A stretch of DNA of 64,000 bases from CAYFYS01 sp965202905 (GTDB lineage Bacteria; Pseudomonadota; Alphaproteobacteria; MPNO01): the NCBI GenBank assembly GCA_965202905.1, contig OZ241868.1, forward strand, positions 2,728,001-2,792,000, written 5' to 3'. Positions 7,106-15,990 of the stretch are shown piece by piece. The stretch's first letter is position 1. Every line of letters begins with the position of its first letter. Below the pieces are notes generated by a model. That model ran no database searches. It worked only from the letters and a program-made list of their open reading frames with translations, and was not told where the DNA came from. Both the position numbers and the translations under genes were made by a program.

Positions 7106-7818
7106 CCCGGCGCCTCGCGCGTGGCGCGATCGGCGACGATCCTGCCGTCGGCCAGCACCAGCCCGCGGGCGCAGCGCGCGGCAAGCTCCGGGTTGTGGGT
7201 GACCAGAAGCAGGGTCGAGCCGGCCTGGGCGGCGAGCTCGAACAGGAGCGCGATCACCGCCTCGCCGGTCTCGCCGTCGAGATTGCCGGTAGGCTCGTCG
7301 GCCAGCAGCAGCGACGGGCCGGTCACGAACGCGCGCGCGATGGCCACCCGCTGCTGCTCGCCGCCGGAAAGCTGGCCCGGATAGTGGCTCAGCCGGTGGT
7401 CCAGCCCGACGCGACCGAGCGCCGCGGCGGCGCGCGCGAACGCATCGCCGGACCGGGCCAGCTCCAGCGGCACCGCGACGTTCTCCAGCGCCGTCATGGT
7501 CGGCACCAGGTGGAAGTTCTGGAACACGATGCCGATGCGCTCGCGGCGCAGCCGGGTCAGCGCGTCCTCGTCGAGCCCGGCGAAATCGGCGCCGGCGATC
7601 TCAATTCGTCCGCCGGTCTGGCGCTCGAGCCCGGCAATCACCATCATCAGGCTTGTCTTGCCGGACCCCGACGGTCCGACCACGCTGATCGTCTCCCCGG
7701 CCCCGATGGAAAGGTCGATGCCGCGAAGGATCTGCACAGGACCCGCCGCGCTCTCCAGCATCAACTCCACCCCGTCCAGGTGGACGAGCGGTGCGGCGGG
7801 CGGCGTGCTGTCTGGCAT
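7102..7818 (-). CDS. ybbA: ABC transporter ATP-binding protein, YbbA/LolD type
   Basis: This 238-residue ATPase shows Walker A GPSGSGKTS (residues ~48-56), a Q-loop (VFQNFH), the signature LSGGEQQRVAIARA, Walker B LLLADEPTGNLD and a switch His in LLVTHN. The ATG at 7818 was chosen because it gives the usual YbbA length; the frame extends to 7896 but that adds only proline/arginine-rich residues. It is coupled to ybbP by a 4-base overlap and probably powers that permease. Confidence 0.92.
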   Translation of the reverse strand: MPDSTPPAAPLVHLDGVELMLESAAGPVQILRGIDLSIGAGETISVVGPSGSGKTSLMMVIAGLERQTGGRIEIAGADFAGLDEDALTRLRRERIGIVFQNFHLVPTMTALENVAVPLELARSGDAFARAAAALGRVGLDHRLSHYPGQLSGGEQQRVAIARAFVTGPSLLLADEPTGNLDGETGEAVIALLFELAAQAGSTLLLVTHNPELAARCARGLVLADGRIVADRATREAPG

Positions 7819-7930
7819 CGGCGGGCGCGGTCTCGGCTCGGCGGTCGGCGGCGGTCGGTCCAAGGCTCGATATGGCGGTTTTCGCCGGCGAATCAATATC
7901 CGGGCGCGCGCGGCGCTGGCGCTGGCGGCG

Positions 7931-8530
7931 ATGCTGGCGGCGATGCTGGCGGGCCTTGTCGCGGGCGATCCGGCGGCCGCACGCCAGCAGGTCCTGCTCG
8001 CCTTCGGGGACAGCCTGACCTCCGGCTTCGGGCTCGAGGCCGGGCATTCGTTCCCGGCCCGGCTCGAGGCGGCGCTGGCCGAGGCGGGTCACGATGTCGA
8101 GGTGATCAACGCCGGCGTGGCGGGCGACACGACAACCGGGGGCCGGGCGCGGCTGGGCTGGTCGCTGGCCCGGAAGCCCGATGCGGTGATCGTCGAACTC
8201 GGCGCGAATGACGGGCTGCGCGGCATCGACCCGGCGCTGACGGCGGCCAATCTCGATGCAATCCTTACCGAGTTGAACCGTCGGGCGTTGCCCGTCCTGC
8301 TCACCGGCATGTATGCCCCGCCCAATCTCGGGCGCGAGTACGGGACCGCGTTCAACGCCATCTTTCCGAGGCTCGCGGAAAAGCACGGCGTGGTCTTCCT
8401 GCCGTTCTTTCTCGATGGCGTGGCGGCGCAGCCGTCGCTGAACCAGCCCGACGGAATCCACCCCAATGCCGAAGGCGTCGCCGTTATCGTAGGGCGAATC
8501 CTGCCCTATGTTATCGAAATACTGCCCTGA
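7931..8530 (+). CDS. tesA: Periplasmic GDSL esterase / lysophospholipase L1 (TesA)
   Basis: The enzyme has the SGNH-hydrolase blocks: FGDSLTSGFG (block I, catalytic Ser), NAGVAGDTTTGG (block II Gly), GANDGLRG (block III Asn) and GIHPNAEG (block V, catalytic Asp/His). TesA proteins hydrolyse acyl-CoA and lysophospholipid esters in the periplasm. The N-terminus is uncertain. The ATG at 7931 gives a short hydrophobic leader ending ...PAAARQQ, but the arginine-rich residues expected before a signal-peptide core lie upstream in frame without an ATG. A GTG at 7805 would include them but overlaps ybbA. It is divergent from ybbA, as in E. coli. Confidence 0.88.
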   Translation: MLAAMLAGLVAGDPAAARQQVLLAFGDSLTSGFGLEAGHSFPARLEAALAEAGHDVEVINAGVAGDTTTGGRARLGWSLARKPDAVIVELGANDGLRGIDPALTAANLDAILTELNRRALPVLLTGMYAPPNLGREYGTAFNAIFPRLAEKHGVVFLPFFLDGVAAQPSLNQPDGIHPNAEGVAVIVGRILPYVIEILP

Positions 8531-8543
8531 TCCGGAGGATGTC

Positions 8544-9674
8544 ATGACGACCAGCACGGCGGGGTTTCGGATCGCGCATGCCGGCGGCGGCGAACGGTGG
8601 CAGGACCTCGTCGAGTCGTGCCTCGATCAACTCGGCCCGACGGAAGACGCGACGCTGGGCTTCGTTTATCTGACCGACATGCTGGCCGCGGATGTCGAGG
8701 CGGTCCTCGCGCGGCTGCAGGAGGCGACCGGGATCGGCGACTGGGTCGGCACCATCGGCTTCGGCGTGTGCGTCGGCGGCAAGGAATACTTCGACACCGC
8801 CGCACTCGCCGTGCTCGCCTGCGCGCTGCCGGCCGACAGCTATCGCCTGCTGCCGGCGATCAAGGAGCCGGGCGAGCCGCTTCGGCCGGATCTGTCCCGA
8901 TGGGTCGCCGCTCGCCGGCCCATGCTTGGAGTCGTCCACGGCGATCCGCGCAATCCCTATCTGCCCAACATCATCGACGCGCTGTGCGACGATACGGACT
9001 GCTTCCTGGTCGGCGGTCTGACCGCCTCGCGCGGCCGATCGCTCCAGATCGCCGGGGGAGTCCACGAGGGCGGGCTGTCCGGCGTGCTGCTGGCCGAGGA
9101 GATCGCGGTCACCACGGGGCTCAGCCAGGGCTGTTCCCCGATCGGCGAGGTCCATGAGGTCACCGAGGCGCGCGACACCGTGGTCTACAAGCTCGACGGC
9201 CGCCCGGCGCTCGACGTCTTCAAAGACGATATCGGCGAGGTCCTGGCGCGTGATCTCGAACGGATCGGCGGCTACATCCACGCCGCGCTGCCGATTACCG
9301 GGACGGACAACGCCGACTATCTGGTGCGCAACATCATGGGGATCGATCCGTCCAATGGCTGGTTGTCGATCGGCGACCGGCTGAGCCCGGGCGACCGGCT
9401 GATGTTCGTGCGCCGCGACGGGCCGTCCGCGTTCGTCGATCTGAAACGTATGCTGGGAGATGTCGCCGGGCGCGCCGGCGAGACCGCCGGCGCGGGGCTC
9501 TACTTCTCCTGCGTCGCGCGCGGGCCCAACCTGTTCGGGCGCAAATCCGAGGAGCTGACCGCAGTGTCCGACAGGATCGGCCGGGACGTGCCGCTGATCG
9601 GATTTTTCGCCAATGGCGAGATTTCCAACAACCGGCTATACGGCTATACGGGCGTGCTCACGCTCATCGGCTGA
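8544..9674 (+). CDS. FIST N/C-domain protein
   Basis: The 376-residue protein fits the FIST family throughout: an N-terminal FIST domain (GTIGFGVCVGGKEYFD region, ~65-85; a FLVGGLTASRG stretch ~155) and a C-terminal FIST_C part (LIGFFANGEI, then a final YTGVLTLIG). FIST domains are proposed small-ligand sensors, often amino acids, in signal transduction; no output domain is fused here. The start ATG at 8544 has a CGGAGGA site 8 bases upstream. It lies 13 bp after tesA and 7 bp before thpR, so the three are probably co-transcribed. Confidence 0.85.
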   Translation: MTTSTAGFRIAHAGGGERWQDLVESCLDQLGPTEDATLGFVYLTDMLAADVEAVLARLQEATGIGDWVGTIGFGVCVGGKEYFDTAALAVLACALPADSYRLLPAIKEPGEPLRPDLSRWVAARRPMLGVVHGDPRNPYLPNIIDALCDDTDCFLVGGLTASRGRSLQIAGGVHEGGLSGVLLAEEIAVTTGLSQGCSPIGEVHEVTEARDTVVYKLDGRPALDVFKDDIGEVLARDLERIGGYIHAALPITGTDNADYLVRNIMGIDPSNGWLSIGDRLSPGDRLMFVRRDGPSAFVDLKRMLGDVAGRAGETAGAGLYFSCVARGPNLFGRKSEELTAVSDRIGRDVPLIGFFANGEISNNRLYGYTGVLTLIG

Positions 9675-9681
9675 TCGAAGA

Positions 9682-10221
9682 ATGATCCGCCTGTTCTTCG
9701 GATTGGAGCTGCCGAACGCGCTGCGCGCGCGGATCGGCGCGCTGGCCGGCGGGATCGACGGGGCCCGCTTCGCGCCGCCGGAAAATCTGCACATCACGCT
9801 GCGGTTCATCGGCGAGGTCGACGAGCCGACTCTGCAGGATGTCGCCCTTGCCGCCGGCGGGATCCGGTTCGAACCCGTGCCGGTGACGCTTGCCGGCGCC
9901 GGGCATTTCGAATCGCGCAAGCGGGTCAGCGCGGTATGGCTCGGGGTCGAGCCTTCGCCGCCTCTGGTCGGTCTCCGCGACCGCATCGAGGCGGCCCTGG
10001 TCCGGTCCGGGCTGCCGCCGGAGCGGCGGAAATTCAAGCCCCACGTCACGATCGCACGGCTGAACAAGGGCCGGCCGGACGAGATCCATCGCTGGCTGGC
10101 GGCCAACACGACATTCCGCGCGGCGCCGTTCCTGGCCGACCGGTTCGTCCTGTTCTCCAGCGCGCTGGGGCGCGAGGGGCCGGTCTATACCGCCGAATGC
10201 GGCTTCCCGCCGGAACGATAG
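9682..10221 (+). CDS. thpR: RNA 2',3'-cyclic phosphodiesterase (2'-5' RNA ligase family)
   Basis: The 179-residue protein has the two HxT(L/I) motifs of the 2H phosphoesterase family: HITLRFIGE at ~37 and HVTIARL at ~117. It starts MIRLFFGLELP, typical of ThpR. The activity opens 2',3'-cyclic phosphates on RNA ends in the cytoplasm. The ATG at 9682 is preferred over upstream in-frame starts because those overlap the FIST gene and add unrelated residues. Confidence 0.92.
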   Translation: MIRLFFGLELPNALRARIGALAGGIDGARFAPPENLHITLRFIGEVDEPTLQDVALAAGGIRFEPVPVTLAGAGHFESRKRVSAVWLGVEPSPPLVGLRDRIEAALVRSGLPPERRKFKPHVTIARLNKGRPDEIHRWLAANTTFRAAPFLADRFVLFSSALGREGPVYTAECGFPPER

Positions 10222-10424
10222 GCCCGGGGGGCTTCAGGGGTGGTCGACGCACATCGCCGACGGTCGAACGACCGCCCGACAGCGAAGGCGCAAGAACGCC
10301 TCGCCCGCCCGGCCAGGGCAGCCCGGTATTCATCCGGCTCATCGATCCCGGCGCCTTCGGCGGCGCGGCGGCGTTCGCGCCGCGGTCGGAAAAACCCGGC
10401 GCAGCGGCGCTGTGAAGGCCGCGG
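10222..10424. other. Intergenic stretch between convergent genes
   Basis: This 203-bp spacer lies between thpR and a gene on the opposite strand. It holds a short perfect stem (CGGTCG-AA-CGACCG, about 10260-10273) without a T-run. No gene is seen. Confidence 0.5.
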
Positions 10425-10928
10425 TCAGCTTGCGGCCTTCCTGCCGATTTTGCGGATGTTGTAGCGGCCTGCGGCCACGCCTTCGGGGAGCGCCACGGGC
10501 CGCCAATCGGGGGCGTCCATGCGCTGGTCGCTGACCACCAGCCCGCCATCCGCCATCAGGCGGTCGAGCCGCGGCGCGACGGCGGCGGCCAGCGCCGCGT
10601 TGGCCGCGGCGTCGCCGGCGCCGACATCGCAGTGGGCGAGCGCGGCCGGGACCGGCAGGCGGGCGGCGGCTTCGGCCAAAGTGGCGACGATGTCGCCCTC
10701 GATGAAGAACTCGGGGTCGGGGATGCAGTCGGGGTGGGCGGCGAGGCGGCGGTCGAAGACGTAGATCGGCCGACCGGCGGCATTCTCCCTCAGATGGTCG
10801 TAGGTGCGGCCGTTGCCGAGCCCGAGTTCCAGCACGGGGCCGTCCAGGCCGCGGATCGTCTTCAGGGCCAGATCGAGGCAGGCGCGCTGGGCTTCCAGGC
10901 GCCGGATGAACGAATCCAGCCGGCTCAT
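10425..10928 (-). CDS. SAM-dependent methyltransferase-like protein
   Basis: The 167-residue protein has a class I methyltransferase fold signature: VLELGLGNGRTYDHL (motif I, ~32-46), an acidic end of strand 2 (IYVFDR) and VVSDQRM. It resembles the short Methyltransf_17 family of proteobacteria. The substrate is unknown. It lies 25 bp downstream of the cyclic-nucleotide-binding gene on the same strand and probably belongs to that unit. Confidence 0.7.
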   Translation of the reverse strand: MSRLDSFIRRLEAQRACLDLALKTIRGLDGPVLELGLGNGRTYDHLRENAAGRPIYVFDRRLAAHPDCIPDPEFFIEGDIVATLAEAAARLPVPAALAHCDVGAGDAAANAALAAAVAPRLDRLMADGGLVVSDQRMDAPDWRPVALPEGVAAGRYNIRKIGRKAAS

Positions 10929-10953
10929 GATCCGCCGCCGCCGGGCGCGGCCC

Positions 10954-11403
10954 TCAGTTGCCGCTCACAGCGGCGCGCAGCTGGCTGGTGGTGTTCTCCA
11001 GACGTTGGGCCAGTTCGCGCATGATTTCGATCGCCATTTCCGGGAATTCGGCGATCATCCGGAAGAACTGGTCCTTGGAGATCGCCAGCGTGGTCACTTC
11101 GTTGGCCGCGCGCACCGTCGCGGTGCGCGGCACGTCGATCAGGATCGCGATCTCGCCGACGAGGTCGTTCTTGGCCAGCGTCGCGACCTTGAGCGGCCCG
11201 CCGGGCGAATCGACCAGCACGTCGGCCTCGCCCTGAACGATGATGAACGCCTTGTCCCCGACATCGCCCTGATGGAACAACTCCTGGCCGTCGGCGAAGG
11301 TCAGCCTTTCGCTGGTGAACGCGAGCAGCTTGAGCTTGGCGGGCTCGATCTTGGCGAAGAGCGGGATCTTGCGTAAGAGATCGACTTCTTCGTTGAGGCT
11401 CAC
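10954..11403 (-). CDS. Cyclic-nucleotide-binding domain protein
   Basis: The 149-residue single-domain protein reads as a Crp-type cNMP-binding beta-roll (FADGQELFHQGDVGDKAFII, then GEIAILIDVPRTATVRA, the phosphate-binding cassette with the Glu and Arg-Thr pair) and a C-terminal helix. There is no DNA-binding domain. The conserved GEIAxxxxxPRTATVRA makes real cAMP or cGMP binding plausible. It lies 37 bp after the large ABC gene on the same strand, so it may act as a regulatory subunit of that protein (inference). Confidence 0.85.
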   Translation of the reverse strand: MSLNEEVDLLRKIPLFAKIEPAKLKLLAFTSERLTFADGQELFHQGDVGDKAFIIVQGEADVLVDSPGGPLKVATLAKNDLVGEIAILIDVPRTATVRAANEVTTLAISKDQFFRMIAEFPEMAIEIMRELAQRLENTTSQLRAAVSGN

Positions 11404-11440
11404 TGCTGCGTCCTTCGGCCGTTCGTCCCCGAGACAGGGA

Positions 11441-14092
11441 TCAACCCGCTCCCGCCAGTTCCCTGTACGCGGTGCCGTCCCTGTCCAGATCGGCGACCGC
11501 TCCCTGCTCGACCACCTTACCGCCGCGCACCACCATGACCTGCTCGAAATTCGATGCCAGGTCCGGGCGCGGCAAGGCCCAGATCACGCCGTGACCCCGG
11601 AACGCCTCCAGGACCCGCTCGACCAGCCGGTCCAGGCTGGGCGCATCGAAGGCCGCGCCAACATCGTTGAGAAGCAGTATATCGGGCTTCTTGAGCAGCG
11701 TCCGCGCCAATCCGATGCGCTGGCGCTGGATGGCCGACAGCCGGGCGCCGCCGATTCCGACCTGGAAATCGAGCCCGACCGCCATCACGGCGGGGCGCAG
11801 GTCCAGCGCGTCGATCACCTCGCGGATCAGCGCGCCGACCCGCTCGGCGCCGCGCGCCTGGCCATAGGCGAGCTTGCCGAACAGGATGTTGTCCTGCAGC
11901 GTGCCCGCGGCGTTGAACCGGGCGGCGTCGAAGAACTCGACCGCACCGGCCAGAGTCTCGGGCAGCGCGTCGGCGAAGCGCCTGCGGGCCCGGAGCACGC
12001 CTTCCTTGATCTCCGGGGTGATGGCGTCCAGGCGATGGCGCGCGGGAGAGACCACGAACGGCAACGACAGCAGCATCGTGCGCTCCTCGGGCCGTAGCGC
12101 CGCCATGCCCTCGCGGCCGATACGGGTGACGATCCCCTGGAACTCCGGCAGGTCGTCGGAGCTGATGAAGCTGTACTGCTCGAAGAACTGGTGCCCCGGC
12201 GGCAGATCGGCGAACAGCTCGACCATCAGCGAGGCGACATCGCGGCCGGCTTCCAGCAACGCCCCGGTCAGGTTCGATTCCTCCAGGATCCGCAGCACGT
12301 AGGGGCTCTCGGCCAGCCGGTCGATCTGGAAGGCATCGCCCACCGGGGTGCCGAACAACAGGTTCTCGCCCAGCGTCGCGTTCTCGTTATAGGCCTCGGA
12401 ATCGAAGGTCTCCACCAGCGCCGCGATCTCCGGATCGGCGAGTCGCTCGCGGAACGCCGCACGGGCCGCCAGCAGGCTCCGTGCGAGATCGCTCCGCGCG
12501 GCGGGGTCGATGGCGCCGCGCAGGCCCATCTCGTAGACGTCATCGGTCATGCCCACGATGTCGAGCGCTTCGAAGACGCGCCGGCTGAGGTCCTCTTCGC
12601 CTTCGGCGCCGGCGGCCCGGTAGTCGATCCAGTCCGCGTGCGGGTCGTCGGCGGAGTTGCCGGAAGCCTGGGCCTCGCCGATCCGGGCGCGCAGCCCGGC
12701 CTGGCCGTCCTCATCGTACTCGGCCGGCCGCAGCGGACGGTGCTTGAGACCGTAGACCAGGTTCTCGCGCACGCTGGCCGCAAACAGGTAGGGCTGGGCG
12801 CCGACATAGCCCAGCCGGCGGCCGGTCACGGCTTCGGGCAGTTCGGCCAACCGGCTCTGGCCTATGGCAATGGTCCCGGCGCTGGGGGCGATCAGGCGCG
12901 CCAGGAGCTGCATGAGTTCTTCCTTGCCGCTGCCGCCGGAGCCGATCATCGCCACATGCCTGGCCGGATCGAGCGTGAACGTGGCGCCGTCGACCAGGAC
13001 GGTGCCGGTATCGTCCTCCAGAAGAACGTTCGAGCCGACGAGGTCACCGGACAGCGGCGCGACCGCCTCGGGCTCGCCGAGCTGCAACTCCCGATCGAGC
13101 ATACCGGCGGGCTGGAACTGATCGATCACCTGGCCGAACTTGATCCGCGCGTCCTCTCGCCGCTGGTAATAGTTGAGCAGCTCCTTCCAGGGCGCCGCCA
13201 GGTCCTTGTGGGCGGCGATCGCCGCCAAGAGGGTGCCGATCTCCAGGCTGCCCTCGATCACCAGATAGCCGCCGATCGAGTAGAAGCAGAACGGTCCGAG
13301 CTGGTTGATCGAGTTGTTGAGGAATTTGATGATGAACTTCCAGATATAGATCTTCAGCCGGACACCGTAGATCTCGCCCAGCTGGTGGGAGAACTGGGCC
13401 AGATGCAGCGCGGACGTGTCGTTGGCGTGGATCTCCTGGACGCCGGAGATGGTCTCGCCGATGCGGTCCGACAGCCGGCGGACAAGACGCACGCGCTCCT
13501 TGCCGAAGGCGTTCACCCGGCGCTGCAGCTTGGGGATCAGCCAGAACTGCAGGGGGTAGAGCGCGACCGCGGCAGCCGCCATATAGGGATTCTGGATGAC
13601 CAGGAAGGCCAGGATCACGAGCAGCGTGCCGCCCTGGAAGGCCGGCAGCGAGAACGCATCGCCGATGAACCCGCCCAGCGGCTCGACCTCGGCGGTGATC
13701 ATCTGGATCACCTCGCCCTGGGAGGTCTTGCGGAAAGTCGGCAGCGGAAAGCGCAGCACCCGCGAATACAGGTCGTAGCGCAGCCGGCGCAGCATCCTCT
13801 CGCCGACGCGCCCGCGATAGACGTTGATGACGTATTTGAAGCTCTGGTTGAAGAAGACCAGCAGCAGGAACAGCGCGCTCAGCAGGAACAGGTAGTCGAT
13901 CTGATCGAACTCGGCGCCGGGGAGTTCGACCGGAAAGGCGATCGTGGTCGCCAGGATCGCCTCGTTGACGATCTGCTTGGGAAGCTCGTAGAAGGCGTAG
14001 AGGAACGGAAAGCTGGCCGCGGCCATCAGCGTCAGCACGACCTGCTGGCGCGCGCTGTGCCGCAGGATATACCTGTAGATGCTCTTTTCCAC
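11441..14092 (-). CDS. ABC exporter-like protein with degenerate, expanded nucleotide-binding domain
   Basis: This is an 883-residue fusion of an exporter-type transmembrane domain (~15-330, helices near 20-40, 65-85, 155-180, 270-290) and an ATPase domain. The ATPase domain is abnormal. Walker A is GSGGSGKEE, the signature is LSAIQ instead of LSGGQ, Walker B reads ILLLNDV with Asn-Asp instead of Asp-Glu, and the switch region reads WALPRPDL without His. Between the Q-loop (GYVGAQPYLF) and the signature lies a ~300-residue insert. The motif (V/L)xxN(L/I)(L/V)(F/Y)G that normally follows the Q-loop occurs three times (~450, ~570, ~755). ATP hydrolysis is therefore doubtful. A cNMP-binding protein follows. 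Substrate unknown. Confidence 0.8.
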   Translation of the reverse strand: MEKSIYRYILRHSARQQVVLTLMAAASFPFLYAFYELPKQIVNEAILATTIAFPVELPGAEFDQIDYLFLLSALFLLLVFFNQSFKYVINVYRGRVGERMLRRLRYDLYSRVLRFPLPTFRKTSQGEVIQMITAEVEPLGGFIGDAFSLPAFQGGTLLVILAFLVIQNPYMAAAAVALYPLQFWLIPKLQRRVNAFGKERVRLVRRLSDRIGETISGVQEIHANDTSALHLAQFSHQLGEIYGVRLKIYIWKFIIKFLNNSINQLGPFCFYSIGGYLVIEGSLEIGTLLAAIAAHKDLAAPWKELLNYYQRREDARIKFGQVIDQFQPAGMLDRELQLGEPEAVAPLSGDLVGSNVLLEDDTGTVLVDGATFTLDPARHVAMIGSGGSGKEELMQLLARLIAPSAGTIAIGQSRLAELPEAVTGRRLGYVGAQPYLFAASVRENLVYGLKHRPLRPAEYDEDGQAGLRARIGEAQASGNSADDPHADWIDYRAAGAEGEEDLSRRVFEALDIVGMTDDVYEMGLRGAIDPAARSDLARSLLAARAAFRERLADPEIAALVETFDSEAYNENATLGENLLFGTPVGDAFQIDRLAESPYVLRILEESNLTGALLEAGRDVASLMVELFADLPPGHQFFEQYSFISSDDLPEFQGIVTRIGREGMAALRPEERTMLLSLPFVVSPARHRLDAITPEIKEGVLRARRRFADALPETLAGAVEFFDAARFNAAGTLQDNILFGKLAYGQARGAERVGALIREVIDALDLRPAVMAVGLDFQVGIGGARLSAIQRQRIGLARTLLKKPDILLLNDVGAAFDAPSLDRLVERVLEAFRGHGVIWALPRPDLASNFEQVMVVRGGKVVEQGAVADLDRDGTAYRELAGAG

Positions 14093-14319
14093 GGCCTTGC
14101 CTTTGACGCCTGTGACGCCTGCCGATCGGCCGCCGGCCGGGCGCGGGCCTCACTCCAGGACTATTACGCCACCGGCGCGGCGTTCTGCAAACCGCGGGCC
14201 CCGAACCCGACGGTACGGCACTCTCTCTGGGGGCCCGATCCCTTACTATGGTGCCGCTTCGGGCTGTGCCATAGTCCGCTCGACTGCGGGCTCTGCAACG
14301 CATCGTGAAAGGAAGTAGG

Positions 14320-14723
14320 GTGAAGCAATCTGTATTTATGGTGGTAGCCGCGGCTGGCGCATCGGCGCTCGGGGGGGGGGGTGTTCGTCGATTATCGAAG
14401 GGACGACCCAGGAGATCTTCATCAATACCAATCCGCCGGGCGCGTCATGCGGTCTCAACCGAGAAGGTCGGACGATCGCGCGAATCAAGCCCACCCCGGG
14501 CGGCACAACCATCAAGAAAACGAAGCATGACATCATGATCGAGTGCGAATTGGCTGGCTATCAGAAAGCGACCTACCACAACAAATCGGGTGTGGCGGCG
14601 GCGACCTTCGGGAACATCGTTCTGAGTGGCGGCGTCGGCTGGGCCATAGACTCAGCCTCGGGTGCGGACAACAAATACACTTCGCCAGTCAACCTCACTC
14701 TGGCGCCCCTGAAATCGAACTGA
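14320..14723 (+). pseudogene. Small lipoprotein gene, frameshifted at an 11-G tract (possibly phase-variable)
   Basis: A GTG start at 14320, with AAAGGAAG about 5 bases upstream, opens a signal peptide VKQSVFMVVAAAGASALGGG. At 14371-14381 there are 11 consecutive G. The reading frame then needs one more G (or two fewer) to enter a lipobox Cys and SSIIEGTTQEIFINTNPPG, continuing in one frame to KSN and a stop at 14723. The downstream part, with SGVAAATFGNIVL, AIDSASGADNKY and SPVNLTLAP, is a family of short lipoproteins I recognise from proteobacteria, without a known function. With 9 or 12 G the protein would be intact at ~134 residues. Either slippage switches the gene, or it is an assembly error, or it is a real mutation. 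Confidence 0.75.
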
Positions 14724-14756
14724 GACACTGCCCTGCTGCGTTGCTGGGAGCGTGGG

Positions 14757-15980
14757 ATGGAGGACGCCGCGGCGAACGCCCGGGTGCTGGTCTACAGCCA
14801 CGACACGTTCGGCCTCGGCCATCTGCGCCGCTGCCGGGCGATCGCCAACGCGCTCGTCGACCGCAATCCCGGGATGTCCGTTCTGATCCTGTCGGGCTCG
14901 CCGATCATCGGCAGCTTCGAGTTCCGCCGGCGGGTCGATTTCGTCCGCATCCCGGGCGTCATCAAGCTGCGCAACGGCGAATACACCTCGCACAGCCTCA
15001 AGCTCGGCATCGAGGACACCATGGCGATGCGCGCCTCGATCATCCGCCACACCGCCGACGTGTTCGATCCGGACTTCTTCCTGGTCGACAAAGAGCCGCT
15101 GGGCCTGCGCGGCGAGGTGGGCGAGACACTCGAGATGCTCAAGGCGCGCGGCACGCCGCTGGTGCTGGGCCTGCGCGACGTGCTCGACGAGCCTTCGCTG
15201 CTGGCGCCCGAGTGGAAGCGCAAGAACGTCGTCCCGGCGCTGCAGGACCTCTACGACGAGATCTGGATCTACGGTTTGCCGCAGATCTGCGATCCGCTTG
15301 CCGAACTGCCGCTCAGCGATTCGATCCGGCGGCGCGCCGTGTTCACCGGATATCTGGAGCGCAGCGCGAGCGCAGCGCCCTCTGCTTCGACGCCCGACCT
15401 GCCGTTCGAGGCGCCGTTCCTGCTGGTCACGCCGGGCGGCGGCGGCGACGGAGAGGCGCTGGTGGACTGGGTGCTGCGCGCCTACGAGACCGACCCCCGC
15501 TTGCCGCATCCCGCGCTGATCGTCTTCGGTCCGTTCATGCCGCCGGAGTCCCAGGCCCGGTTCGTCCAGCGCGCCGGCGCGCTGGAGATCGTCGAGGTCA
15601 TCACCTTCGACGCCAATCTCGAGGCGCTGATCGACCGGGCCGCGGGAATCGTCGCCATGGGCGGCTACAACACGTTCTGCGAGATCCTGTCCTTCGACAA
15701 ACCGGCGCTGGTGGTGCCGCGAACCGTGCCGCGCCTGGAACAATATATCCGCGCCGGGCGCGCCGCTGAGCTGGGGCTGATCAAGATCCTGGTCGACGAC
15801 GGCCGCCGCGACCCGGCGCCGATGGCGACGGCGCTGCGCACCTTGCCGCAGCAGCCGGCGCCGTCCGATGTCGTGGTGCCGGGGCTGCTCGACGGGCTGG
15901 ACAACGTCGATCGGCTGGCGCGGCGGCTGATCGAGCGGGCCGGCGCGCCGCGGCTTCGGCTGGCGCGGCAGACCGGCTAG
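14757..15980 (+). CDS. MurG-like glycosyltransferase
   Basis: The 407-residue protein has a GT-B fold of the GT28/MurG kind: an N-terminal GHLRRCRAIANAL nucleotide/acceptor loop (~22), FTGYLE at the domain junction, a glycine-rich VTPGGGGDGE loop, and near the end GIVAMGGYNTFCEIL, the nucleotide-sugar binding segment. It resembles the second MurG-like gene at 18970. It starts the five-gene sugar-modification cluster and is separated from the next gene by 10 bp. The sugar and acceptor are unknown. Confidence 0.8.
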   Translation: MEDAAANARVLVYSHDTFGLGHLRRCRAIANALVDRNPGMSVLILSGSPIIGSFEFRRRVDFVRIPGVIKLRNGEYTSHSLKLGIEDTMAMRASIIRHTADVFDPDFFLVDKEPLGLRGEVGETLEMLKARGTPLVLGLRDVLDEPSLLAPEWKRKNVVPALQDLYDEIWIYGLPQICDPLAELPLSDSIRRRAVFTGYLERSASAAPSASTPDLPFEAPFLLVTPGGGGDGEALVDWVLRAYETDPRLPHPALIVFGPFMPPESQARFVQRAGALEIVEVITFDANLEALIDRAAGIVAMGGYNTFCEILSFDKPALVVPRTVPRLEQYIRAGRAAELGLIKILVDDGRRDPAPMATALRTLPQQPAPSDVVVPGLLDGLDNVDRLARRLIERAGAPRLRLARQTG

Positions 15981-15990
15981 GAGGCAGGCC

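Noticed and set aside
4613..7384. 923-codon plus-strand frame
   Set aside because: Antisense shadow of ybbP; Arg/Gly/Asp-rich composition with no domain, typical of GC-rich reverse frames.
12191..14308. 705-codon plus-strand frame
   Set aside because: Antisense of the large ABC gene, which has clear domains in its own frame.
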